A stretch of 64,000 nt of DNA, taken from positions 30,370,001-30,434,000 of the forward strand of contig CM066993.1 of assembly GCA_033977485.1 (NCBI GenBank), written 5' to 3'. The stretch comes from Hydrangea macrophylla (taxonomy: Eukaryota; Streptophyta; Magnoliopsida; Cornales; Hydrangeaceae). The position numbers and the translations under genes were made by a program. Positions 34,677 to 45,311 of this stretch are shown here, in pieces (positions within the stretch are counted from its first letter, which is position 1; every line of letters begins with the position of its first letter). The notes under the pieces are model-generated. The model was not told the DNA's origin, searched no databases, and saw only the letters and a list, made by a program, of their open reading frames with translations.

Positions 34677-36470
34677 GCACGTTCATGAACATTAACCACC
34701 CCTTTCTTTGGCACGTGTCATCGCTTGACTTGTCACAACCTTTTCTACTTTGACCAAGCTAGAGAAATGAATTGGGTGGACCTCCTACTTCCTCTTGGGC
34801 CAACCACATGAATTCGGGACACATTGTCTGTCCGATTTTCCACACTACTATTTTTTAGCAATTTCATCTACTCAAAATAATTCACGAGCCAAATAATTAT
34901 TAATTATAATATGTAAAAATACATATTTTAGATGTAAATAACCTCAGACCACTGTAGTTCAAAAATAGAATGGGCAAGAGTATATCTTCAAATCAAACCA
35001 CTATATCGCACCACAGAATAGCCTAGATTTTCAAGCCCTTAACCTAACAGTACATACACAGGCATAATAGAGGGAAAAGATGTAAAACTGAAAAAGAAAA
35101 ACGTACAGAAAAGGAAGGACGGCGGCAAAAAAACATCATCAGCTGACTAATCAAGTAAATATTGTAGCAACTGATTTTCTTATAAATAAGTGTAAATTAT
35201 TGCACATCCTAATCTGTCATTCAAATACCGGTACACATATATAACATACAATGTACATACATTCACAAGATTCACAGTTACAACGTTTTGAATAACGGAT
35301 GACACAAACAAAATGGTTAGCGAAAGCTTTTAATCCTCGAATAAGATGGCACATAGCAATTAGGAAGCAGTGCGCTTGGACAAGTATGGATGACAATGTC
35401 ATGTTTGATTTTAGCTTCCACCAAAATGTTGGATAAACAGCTTTGCTATGTTTTCGGCTCATCCTAGTCGGTGTAAGACACAAAACCCAGCTAGTAACGT
35501 TTGAAACCTGTCCAGTACAGAAGATACAATCTTGTCAGATAATTTATGAGTCTTAATATATAGATACAACCTTGTCACAGCGATGGGTTGGCTCTTTCTC
35601 AAAATAACAGATATAAATCTGTTCTCCACTAGTGAGATGGGTCGATTATATCATGAACTAAGGGTTGCCGGTGCAATGGCAAAAAATTACTCTGTAGAAA
35701 ACTAAAAGGTGGCAACACAGCTTAAATTCCCAAATTTAGCAACAAAAAAATTAAAAAATAAAAAATTAAATGTCACTAAGAATTAGTATAAAGAGAAAAC
35801 TAAAAGGTGGCAACACAGCCTAAATTCCCAAAATTAGCAACAACAAAATTAAAAAATTAAAAATTAAAAGTCACTAAGAATTATAAAGAGTGGAACTCCA
35901 TTTAGCACAAGGAAGCCACTGTTCTCGCCTGGCTTCCTAAAGCACACCTGCATGCGGGGGCAACAACTTGCAATTAGTTCCAACTTAAGAAACTGTTTGG
36001 CAAACCAGATTCGGCGATTCAGTCGCAAAATAAAAAAAAATTAAAAAAATGTGAGGCAATCGCAGAAATTTTCAATTGGCTAAAAGCTACCTTGGCCAGC
36101 TTTTTGGTCAAAAGTAGTTTTTTTGGGATTGAATTGCAAAAGCACAAACTGTGCCAAACACCACCCTCTCCGAAGAAATTCCTCTCACCCTTTGGAAACC
36201 TCGCCAAAGAGATCTCTCAAGTCAAAGTCAACAGTTAGATACGCCATTTTCCTCTTTCCAAAGTTTGAGGTGTAACAAATTTACTCAGCACAAAAATCTT
36301 AATGCAAATATTCTCAAAAAAATCGAAATGGCAGGACTCATCCACAAGAAGCTAAGAAAGCCAGCGTGGCAAAAGTAGATAGCCCACTTACATGGAAAGG
36401 GGGCATTATGACAGATATAAAGAGATATAACCATTTACAATAAATATTTTTGCACAACTAGTAGTTTTAA
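34677..36470. other. intergenic sequence downstream of the F-box gene
   Basis: No credible gene. Small frames at 35217-35483 and 36019-36378 have no domain. A 98-bp tandem duplication is listed separately. Confidence 0.45.
35697..35889. repeat. 98-bp tandem duplication
   Basis: GAAAACTAAAAGGTGGCAAC begins units at 35697 and 35795. The two copies are close to identical, with small differences in the A-rich part. Confidence 0.85.
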
Positions 36471-37063
36471 GGTCTGCTTGGTTCATGGATTTAGTAAGTG
36501 AAAGGAAAAGAAAACACCGAGGAACACTTCTCTTTGTTGGGTTGGTTTTAAAAGTACGAAGGAAAGAAAATCTAAGTCATTTCCCTTCTTGTCTTTATAG
36601 TATATTATATTTTGAAAATCTTTGATTTTAAATAGTATTTAAGCATGGAGAAACATACTAGGGAAATTGGTTTCCTTGGGCTCTGTTTGGTTAATGGGTT
36701 TAGTAAGGAAAAAGAAAAGTGAAGGGAAAACAAGAAGGAAAATTATTTCCCTCATGTTTTCCATTGTGTTTTCCTTTATTCTTAAATAACATCAAAATTT
36801 TAATTTTTGAAAAATATAATTGTAATGTATGAAATATGAACAAAGGAAGAGAAATGACTCACAACATTCAAAATGTTTAATTTATTTCTCAACTTATTCT
36901 CTTTTCTTTCTTATTTTCCTCATTAATCAAACAAAGGAAAATGTTTTTCCTCTATGTTTTCTTTTCTTTTCCCTCGGTAAATCCAAGAACCAATCAAAGC
37001 CTTAATGTATTCTTTTCCTTTTCCTTCTCCTTTCCTCTCTAAATTCACGAACCAACAGAGCCT
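36471..37063. mobile_element. nested MITE-like inverted-repeat elements
   Basis: Outer ends GGTCTGCTTGGTTCATGGAT (36471) and TTCACGAACCAACAGAGCC (ends about 37062) are imperfect inverted repeats. Inside, GGCTCTGTTTGGTTAATGGG (about 36679) pairs with ATCCAAGAACCAATCAAAGCC (ends about 37001). The element thus appears to be a related copy inserted into another. No duplication could be fixed with confidence. Confidence 0.55.
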
Positions 37064-37143
37064 ACTTTGTCTCCACCAGGAATAATGCGTTTGCTAATTG
37101 CAATTGTAGAATACTCATTTTCAAAAATTTCAACCAAAGTTAA

Positions 37144-37367
37144 GGGCCTGTTTGGGAATGCTTAAAATAGGATCAAGATCTGGTTCGGTTGTTTTATATC
37201 TGATTTTTATGAGAACCAAAGTTATCATGGTTTGACAGTTTTAAGATATATACAAGGTTAGGCATGGACCACTTGTGCAAGAAATGGACATTCATTTAAA
37301 TTAGAATTTAGAGAACCAGTTCACTTCTGGACCACAGAACCGGTTCTTTGCATTCCCAAACAGCCCC
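37144..37367. mobile_element. Tourist-like MITE (224 bp) in the 3' region of the F-box gene
   Basis: Left end GGGCCTGTTTGGGAATGC and right end GCATTCCCAAACAGCCCC are inverted repeats with one mismatch. TAA flanks both sides (37141-37143, 37368-37370). It ends 75 bases beyond the F-box stop codon and is probably part of its 3' UTR. Confidence 0.82.
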
Positions 37368-37442
37368 TAAAAAAAGAATTATTCTTATGCTAGTAGGTAC
37401 CTGGTTTTCTGCCAATTTCACACTTCACTCCAACTCAGACAC

Positions 37443-38168
37443 TTATTCTGAATCAGACAAGGGCAAGAGCGTACAAATCCCAAGCACATGCCCATTTAGG
37501 CACACATAATAATCGACCCTATCTTCATAAGAACCTAACCTACAGCTGGCACTCTGTGGTATCATTTTTGCTTGTTCCATACTCCAAAGCTTGGCCTTAC
37601 AATACGGACACACCTCGGTAGCATGAAGCTGCCCCCTTTTGATCAGCATCTTCCGAACCTTCGACAATGCAAATGATTTGAATACTCCCCGGAAAAATCC
37701 CACATCTCCTTCTTCCCCTTGGTCGAGATGCTCACATGGGTCAGACACATACAGAACATCTGTTCTGCATTGAGGAGGAAGAAAGCTCTTCCCCGACGTC
37801 ATCGAGAACCGGGTTCGATGCACAAAGTGACCAGGAATATGTATGCTATTGAACAAGCCACCCTTGGTACATCCCGAGCAGTAAATAAGTAACTTTCCGA
37901 GTGCCCTCCAATTACCATCAACACTGTGACTACCGCTAGATTGGAGATCGACCATCATCTTCGGAGCTCTTGTTCGGCAAAACTCTTTCCAGAGTACTCT
38001 CTTAGCAAGATCGTCAAACCATTTGCATGCACAAGCAAGAGTGGCAATCAACTTGGGATTCCAGTTCAATTGCTGGAAAAGTAGGAAGATCATTTCTTCA
38101 GATAGATGCCCTTTTGTGCACGCACAGCTTGCAGAGTGTATGCAACGATACTGCTTTGTTAATATCAT
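37443..38168 (-). CDS. EDL2: EID1-like F-box protein, EDL2-like
   Basis: A 241-residue plant protein of the EID1-like family, which act as substrate adaptors of SCF ubiquitin ligases in light and hormone signalling. An F-box-like segment covers about 18-60 (HLSEEMIFLLFQQLNWNPKL through WFDDLAKRVLWKEFC). The long C-terminal domain keeps family blocks LQSSGSHSVDGNWRALGKLL, YCSGCTKGG, PQCRTDVLYVSDPCEHLDQG and EVCPYCKAKLWSM, with paired cysteines that could bind metal, and ends CTLLPLSDSE. I chose the ATG at 38168 (MILTKQYRC) because an AG acceptor lies nine bases before it; the frame's earlier ATG at 38267 would add 33 intronic residues. It is the only apparently functional cellular gene in the window. 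EDL2 rather than EDL1 or EDL3 is a judgement from remembered family resemblance. Confidence 0.9.
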   Translation of the reverse strand: MILTKQYRCIHSASCACTKGHLSEEMIFLLFQQLNWNPKLIATLACACKWFDDLAKRVLWKEFCRTRAPKMMVDLQSSGSHSVDGNWRALGKLLIYCSGCTKGGLFNSIHIPGHFVHRTRFSMTSGKSFLPPQCRTDVLYVSDPCEHLDQGEEGDVGFFRGVFKSFALSKVRKMLIKRGQLHATEVCPYCKAKLWSMEQAKMIPQSASCRLGSYEDRVDYYVCLNGHVLGICTLLPLSDSE

Positions 38169-38177
38169 TGTTTCCAC

Positions 38178-40979
38178 CTGTAATATTAAACCGATATAAA
38201 TTCCCGAGTGTTTGATTTGATATATCCTGAGATACAGACAGTTTGGGTTGGGTTTTAAAATAATCACTTTTTGGAATAAGAGAGATTTTCAAAAGCTACA
38301 AAATGAAGCTTTTTAAAAAAGCAGTTATTTAGCTTCAAAAAGGAATCACAGATTTTTAAAAAGCTGTAAAAACTAATCCAAACAGACACTGCTTTTTAAA
38401 TGATCGCTTATAAGTGATTGATGACCCCGAAATAGCTATTCCAAATGGGCTCTTAGTAGGTATAGCAGCTGAAGTGAAATACACATTCCTAATGTGAATG
38501 ACAGATAAGAAGACAAATTCTCCTTATTTTCATCATATCAACAGTGTAGTGCAGTTGTTCTCATCTTAGGTTGCATGTAAGATGTTAAACTTCTTCATTT
38601 CTTTTTCCAGGTAGCATTTACAGGAAAAACAACAGTCAGCTGAGCACACACATATTAACCATTCTCCTACATTTCTCATTTTATTGGTTGTCTTCCACTT
38701 ATGCTCATCGATTTTCTTGCAGTTTGAGAATCCACTTTTTACATTAAATCAGATATTATAAACCAAAACCCATTTACACATACGCAAACAGTATCCTGTT
38801 ACCCACACTCACTAAAAGCTATGCGAGCCGACATCAAAGCATTGTCCTCTAGAAAAACAAGAGCAACATTATTTCAGGCTCAACAATATTCAAGCTTGAA
38901 TCCTTTGTATATAAAAAGATCATTAATGAGCTCTTAGTCGGGCCAAGCCAAACTAAAAAACTTGGTTTATTTGGTGACTCATCCAAGTTTAAGAACATGA
39001 ATGTCATTTTACCAACATCATACTCTATGAGTAAGTTTGTGAGTATTCATGATATCGATTATGGCAAATTGCAATGAACAATGTGTTGGTTGGTGATGCC
39101 GTGATGCTGAGGTAGATTCGGTTCATGAAAGTGGTGGAGAGAGGAGAGGGAGAAGGAGAGGGACAGGAAAGAGAGAGATGTTGGAAAGTCTATCCACAAG
39201 AAAATGTTTCCCATCCTGAACTAAATCATTGTATTCTATGGAAGAAATCCCGATAATTAAATGGAGCTAAACTAATTTGTTTTTTCGTCAACTTAATATA
39301 AGTGTTAACTAACAATCACCCAATTCACACCAAATGACCCAATCACTTTATTCATGAAAGCCATCCGAGCCTAGCTAATCTTATCACCAACAAATGCCCA
39401 GAAGAAAGTGCAATCAAAGATATTCACCTCCTTCAGTCTGTAAGTCGAAATACAGACATATTCAAGATCTCCAAGTGAGCTAACGGTACAAAAGAAAGTC
39501 TAAAGTGTCTAATATAATATGAATAATCCAGCAATGTGTAAATTAAGTTTCTTGTCCCTCAATACTTCTTTACTGTAGACATACACAAATGTGCATGAAA
39601 TTTTTTAACTGGCCATTTAGAAAAATAATCCTTCCTAAACGAGCCAATGGTTCTAAGACATGATAACCACCTTGAAATGAACAAATTTAAGATACAACAA
39701 AAGGATCTGTTATTGGGTACTCTCACCAAGTCTCAGTGTTTAACAAAGCGTATATTTAGGTGTTATTGTTGTAAGATGTGGCAACTCTCTTGATGGGCAA
39801 CTTCCAAAATAAAAATGAAAAGGTTTTATTTTGTGCATTCTGATTTCATCTTAGGTAACTTAAATCCTAAAAAGACGCCTTATGGTCAGAATACCCTTGA
39901 GATGAACGAACTTAAGACCGGTAAAGAGCTATTGATCAATCTTTTTCTTTCAAATTCCCTCTCTTTCTAACTCTCTTACCTCCTCATAACTATGCTATCC
40001 ACACATCCTCTATCTCCTTTCTAAAGTATCTTCTTAAACCCATCTATTCTCTCTCTTGCATTTTTCGATCTTCTTCTATTAATCAAATGCTTCTCTCTCC
40101 CTTTGTCTTCTCATTACTCTCATTCTTTATCTTTCTTCATCTACTGATAAGAACACGCAGATCCTCATTTAGAGAAAGTGCATCAGGTAGCATTAAAATA
40201 CTCAGCAATAACGACCAACCATCAGATGGAAAACAAGAAACCAAATCCCAACAAATGAGATATAAATTTGTAAAATAGTCGAAACTACTTCTAGACCTCT
40301 GAGTACTACAGCTCAAGAACGTCTGTTAAGTCATGCATTAAGTTTTTTTAGTTGTCTGTTGAATGATTAAATCAATAAAGAATCAAATTATAACATTTCA
40401 GCTCAGCTTTCAGCAATTTCAATGTTTTAACACATTTCAAATTTCCAGAAAATGCAACCACTTGAAGAACATATCCACCTATTGTATATCTACAAACTTT
40501 ACTAAAGGGCAGAAGCTCAGATACAGAAAACATAGACCAAATTATGCTCACAGAAGCTCTTCCCACCCAATTGGATCTAGCAACATAGGCCACCAAAAAT
40601 TTAAAACCCATCATTACAATAACACAGAATAATAATAAATAATAAATAATAAATAATAAATAAAAAAAAATCTGGTTTCTTCTCCATGCATGTGAGAAAT
40701 ATCAAGAGTTCACAAGATCCAGAAGACCCTTTACACCCAAACTAGTGTATTTCCACACAACAGAATTAAACCCAATTAAATCGATTATTATTTTGTATGA
40801 TTAGCAAACATCATCTTCCACTAAGTTCCATCACGACTCATTTGCAACAGCATTAATTCCAAATTGAATGATACGATTCACAAAAGCCTAATCCAAACCC
40901 AAATCAACAAAAAGAAAATTTAGTTGTTGTAAACAATTATCCAAACAAAGCACTAGTTTCAAATCAACAAACAACTTAC
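38178..40979 (-). other. probable intron in the 5' UTR of the F-box gene
   Basis: On the minus strand a strong donor, T/GTAAGT, lies at 40979 and an acceptor, TTACAG, ends at 38178, nine bases before the chosen ATG. The 2,802-bp interval is AT rich, with no other gene, and includes a TAA-rich simple repeat at about 40630-40665 and an AT-rich MITE-like patch at about 38225-38460. Splicing is inferred from the two sites only. Confidence 0.5.
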
Positions 40980-41350
40980 AGAAATCGTATATAAGTGCAG
41001 ACCAACCAAATTAATTCGATTTGAAGACAACCAAGCTGAAACTGAACTGGATCGTAAACAACTTGAAACCCCAAACCCTCAAATTTATAACCTCAATTCG
41101 TAGAGTTTCTCTCCAGCATCAGCTCAAAATCGATGAAGAAAAACAGCAGATTAGGGCTTCAAACCACTCCAAGGACCAAATCAGAGAACATGATAGTGAG
41201 AAAATTACCGGAACATATGCAAGAAATGCTCGAGATAGTTAGTTCTATTTCATTGGGTTACTTTCGTCCACCAAAAAGAATGGTCACAGAGCTGCTGTAT
41301 ATTGCAGAAATGAGGAGAGAGAGATAGGGGCCTGGCTGTGTTCATATCTA
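40980..41350 (-). other. candidate first (untranslated) exon of the F-box gene
   Basis: Upstream of the donor, on the minus strand, the sequence is CT- and TC-rich with frequent plant 5' UTR-like stretches (for example CTCTCTCTCC near 41315). TATAC and TATAAT-like sequence at about 41370-41392 could be the core promoter. The right end is approximate. Confidence 0.35.
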
Positions 41351-41564
41351 GAAGAAGAAAAGTATATTATTATAATCATGAAAAGTGTATAAAGTGACGG
41401 AGCTGTTAGTTAAGTAAAAGAAAGACAAATCAATGAAATCAACTTGGCGTTGTTGCCATGCGGACAGAATTCCGAGCCCCGCTTTGCTCTCTTGTCTTTC
41501 ATCTAGTCGATTGTCATTGGTCCAAAAGAACATTTAAGTCATTCCGTATACAACATCTCAATTT

Positions 41565-41566
<2 letters not shown>

Positions 41567-41606
<40 letters not shown>
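41567..41606. repeat. poly-T/poly-A run
   Basis: About 40 T residues followed by A residues. It inflates a neighbouring frame that is not a gene. Confidence 0.9.
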
Positions 41607-41613
<7 letters not shown>

Positions 41614-41658
41614 AAACACTATTTAACTACTCATACCATTTCATAAATCAAATCAACT

Positions 41659-42095
41659 TAGGGCATGTTTGGTACACGCATAAATAAAATGAATTGAAAA
41701 TGGAATGAGTTCAAGAATGAAATAGGAATGAACATTTCATTCATATGATTGGCTACATACCTAGTAATGGAATGACATTAAATTTTAATTGAATATTCAA
41801 AATATTTAATAAATTTGTTTTAGTTAAAAAATTTTAAATTTAATAGCAAAAAATGAAAGATAAGAAGATTAAATAAAGAAAAATGAAAGTTGAAAAAGTT
41901 GACATTACTATATCGGATTAAAATAAAGAAAAAGGAAAGTTGAAAAATATTGACATAACCATATTTAGTCATTCCACTAGGAATGAAATGAGCATTCCTT
42001 AGGTTTTGAAAAGGATTGCATATTCCTACTTCAATAGGAATCCCATTCCAAAAAGGAATGGTCATTCCACTATATTTTATCATACCAAACATAGT
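41659..42095. mobile_element. MITE-like inverted-repeat element
   Basis: GGGCATGTTTGGTACACG at the left is matched at the right by CATACCAAACAT (about 42081-42092). The interior is rich in GGAATGA/TCATTCC in both directions, so it can fold on itself. No duplication resolved. Confidence 0.45.
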
Positions 42096-42226
42096 AATGG
42101 AATGGACTTAAGAATGGTCATTCCATTCCTGTATTCATTCCAGCTCCAGTACCATGAACGAGTATAGGGTAAATATAATCTAAGTTCTTATACAGATGAA
42201 TCAAAATTTACAGTGCTGTATACGAG

Positions 42227-42535
42227 TAGCCGGCTATGAAAATGCCGGCTAAGGGGTAGCCGGCTGACACAATGTCGTTTGGCACACTTTTTATTTTTTA
42301 AAATTTTTAATCATTTCTTGCCTAATTAAACAAACAAAAAAAATAATAATAAAATTGGGAACATGCCTAGTTGTTAAAGACTTTGCCGGCTAATGCCGGT
42401 TGGCTCTTTATTACAAAAAAAAAAAAAAAACAAAAAAAAAACAAAAAAAAATCAATAAAATAAGTAAATAAATAACTAGTCGGTTGGGAGTGGCCAGCTT
42501 TCCCTATGCCGGCTATGGCCTAACCGGTATTGCCT
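42227..42535. repeat. GCCGGC-rich repeat cluster
   Basis: GCCGGCT or a one-base variant recurs about nine times: three copies at 42230-42275, two at about 42383-42405 and several at 42480-42530, separated by poly-A-rich sequence. Left and right groups are partly inverted with respect to each other, so this may be a foldback element. Confidence 0.55.
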
Positions 42536-42830
42536 CTGTCGTTTACCTTATATGGTAAGAAATTTAAGCAAAGTGTAAACTTGAGTTTCTCTATTATATA
42601 ATTACGTTCTTTACCCTACCAACTACACCACTACATGAGTGTGTAGGATAAAAAACTTCAGTTGCCCTACAAAAATTACATAACTGCAAAATGCTCTTAC
42701 AAATTCAATTTGTAAATAAATAGTTCAAGACTCTAGAGTAACAAGAAAAATTTCGAACCAAGTGTATTTCTTGTAGTTGTTTCACCAAAATGAAATACAC
42801 CACAAAATGAATTCCTATTATATAATATTC

Positions 42831-43005
42831 GGTAATTATTATTGATCTCCCTTGAGGTTTAACCTAATCCTCTAATATCATAGACATCTCCTTGGGTTTT
42901 GAATAATATCATTGACCTCCCTTATTTTTAAAATTATGTGTCACTAACCTCCATTCTATTAACGGCAAATACTGGATGAAATCTTGCGATATCTGCAAAT
43001 TTTAA
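42831..43005. repeat. diverged direct repeats with GACCTCCCTT core
   Basis: ATTGATCTCCCTTGAGG, ATAGACATCTCCTTGGG, ATTGACCTCCCTTATT and CACTAACCTCC follow one another at about 30-40 bp spacing. The class is not recognised. Confidence 0.5.
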
Positions 43006-43184
43006 AGGTGAACTTGTCACAGCCCATTCCTACAATAGCTGAACCCGAATCTGTGGCACGCCACCGAGACTAAACCAATTCATTAATGTTCCCAAAAATT
43101 AGTTTTAAGTACACGCAATGGAAAGAAAACAATTCATTTTTAAAACCAGCAGTCCAGTCGACTGGGTCGGGGTCTCAGTCGACT

Positions 43185-43189
43185 GACTT
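43185..43189. repeat. target site duplication GACTT (left)
   Basis: Repeated exactly at 45307-45311. Confidence 0.9.
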
Positions 43190-45306
43190 TGTCACGACCC
43201 ATCCCACTACGCGTGGAAATAGGACACGTGGCACGCCACCAAGGCTCAACCAAACGATCATATAAATATACGCAGCGGAAAGAACTTTAAAACAATCTTG
43301 GGTATTTAAAACTTAGGGAACATTACCCCCTGAGGTTGTAAAAACCATCGAAAACAGAGTTATAAAAAGTTTTGGCCATGTGAAAACACATCAAAAGAAA
43401 ATAGTTTTGAAAACAGAGACTCAGTCGACTGCCCCGTCGACTGCACTAGGGTCCAGTCGACTGCTTCGTCGACTGTGTTAAACAGAATCAAAATTTAACA
43501 TTTTCAAGAGGGGCCCAGTCGACTGCTATAGGGAAACCAGTCGACTGCTTTTCTATTCTAAGAAGCAGTGGCTAAAATCAACAGTGTTCAGTCGACTGTC
43601 CAAGGGGTCAGTCGACTGCTTCTCTTATAATATACCTTCAGTGCCTCAATCCCACGAGGTCCAGTCGACTGCTCCCCTGCTGGGCAGTCCTGTGCTGAAA
43701 AATTAACAACCCATGCTACTCAATATCGACAACAACCATAACCATAACTGATTTTTAACATATTGAAACATAACTACAGACGTTCAATTACGAGATTACA
43801 ATACTGCAGAACTAAACCAAAGATCTATTACAATATATTACAATATTCAAATCCTTACACAAGTTTAGGATTTAAAACAAAAACATATACAAGCGTTATA
43901 TCCCCGGTGTTCATCGGCCTCACTCATCGCGCTTCTTCTTATCCTTCTTCTTACCTGCAATGGAGTACATCTCCACTGCTCAGCTATATGCTGAGCGTAC
44001 AATTCTAGATGTATGCTTATATGACAGTTCATGGTTTAAGCATCTAAAACACATAGAAATAGTCTCTGGGGTGAGTGGTACGCATTCATCCGGTCGATGC
44101 CGTAGGAGGCCCACCTCTCCCACGCATCTCGTACACTGGTTGGGCCTTCCTCCATACCAGGTACCGTGTACTGGTTGGGCCCACCTCCAATCCAGACACA
44201 ACCACAATTTCCAATTCCATCAAGATTATAATCCTCAAGGTTCGAGGAGCTTACTCCGAATGAATTTGCACCAAACTCCCCTTTGACCCAAGTAGACACA
44301 TAACATGCTCACATAGACAGTTATACGTGCTTTTATCATAATTTCACGTGCATAATTAACGGGCCTAACTAACACATGAATTTTGCCCGGATCCAAGAAT
44401 ATCAAAAGTGATGTCCAAAACATGAAAATCCATATATTTCATAGATCTAGAATTCATACCTCGTGCGAATCGCTTCAAACTTTGAAGGATCGTCCAGGGG
44501 GCTAAATAAACGTCGGATTTCGAATTTGGTACGATTCCTACAGGTTTTACCTGATTTTTCCCAAAAGTCCAAAATTAAGATTTTACAAAAACTTGGCCAA
44601 ACACGGCCTAAGTGGTACCAAAACGTAGATCTTACCTCCACGAGTTCAAATCTGAAATCCGGAGAAAATCTGACGGACGAACGGTCGCCGTTTGTCGTCG
44701 CAAAGCCCGTGGCAACAAAATCTCCCTTCTCTCTCCTCTCTCTAGATATTTAGGAGTTGTGGATGAGATTTCAATCTCATCCTCATCTATATATAGAAAA
44801 ACTCTTTGGAAATTTTGTTTACCTCCCCACAAGTTTCTCAAACTTCTAATTAGCTCTCTAAACTTCGCACACGTTCATTTTATGACTTTACAAGTGAAAA
44901 CTATAAATTTCAAAAGTTTTCGACTAGGTTTCGTTTGGGTCCAAAATAACGTCCGAAAACTATATTATGTGAAATCTCTACACAACCTACCTTTTAAATT
45001 AACGTATCTCTCACGTTCTCACCACAGTTCTCAAAATGATACTACCGAATCAAAATTTACCAGAATTATACTACACAGGTATAATTACTATTCACAGGAA
45101 TACCAGATAAAGTCAAATAACATTTAAATCATATAAATGTCATTTACTCGTGCTCATGAAATGTGAACTGCCATGTTCCTGTGTCCTCATTGACACCTTA
45201 CCGTTGACTCACAGTCAACCTCATCATCATTATCAATTAACGTTGATAAACTCTCAATTTACAATTATGCATGATAAAACTATAAATTTTTGGAACGGGT
45301 GTGACA
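43190..45306 (-). repeat. nested solo LTR, Tekay-like gypsy (2,117 bp)
   Basis: On the plus strand it starts TGTCACGACCC and ends GGTGTGACA, flanked by GACTT on both sides with no internal region, so it is a solo LTR. CAGTCGACTG motifs cluster at about 43425-43670. CTATATATAG at 44787-44796 is a likely minus-strand TATA box. Small frames at 44036-45127 have no domain. Confidence 0.85.
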
Positions 45307-45311
45307 GACTT
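45307..45311. repeat. target site duplication GACTT (right)
   Basis: Exact copy of 43185-43189. Confidence 0.9.

Noticed and set aside
38169..38267. Upstream ATG giving a 274-residue F-box protein
   Set aside because: The extra 33 residues read through a splice acceptor and have no counterpart in what I know of the EID1-like family, whose members begin near MILTKQYRC.
38225..38460. Possible further MITE in the 5' UTR intron
   Set aside because: AT-rich with some internal inverted repeats, but neither terminal repeats nor a duplication could be fixed, so it was not listed separately.
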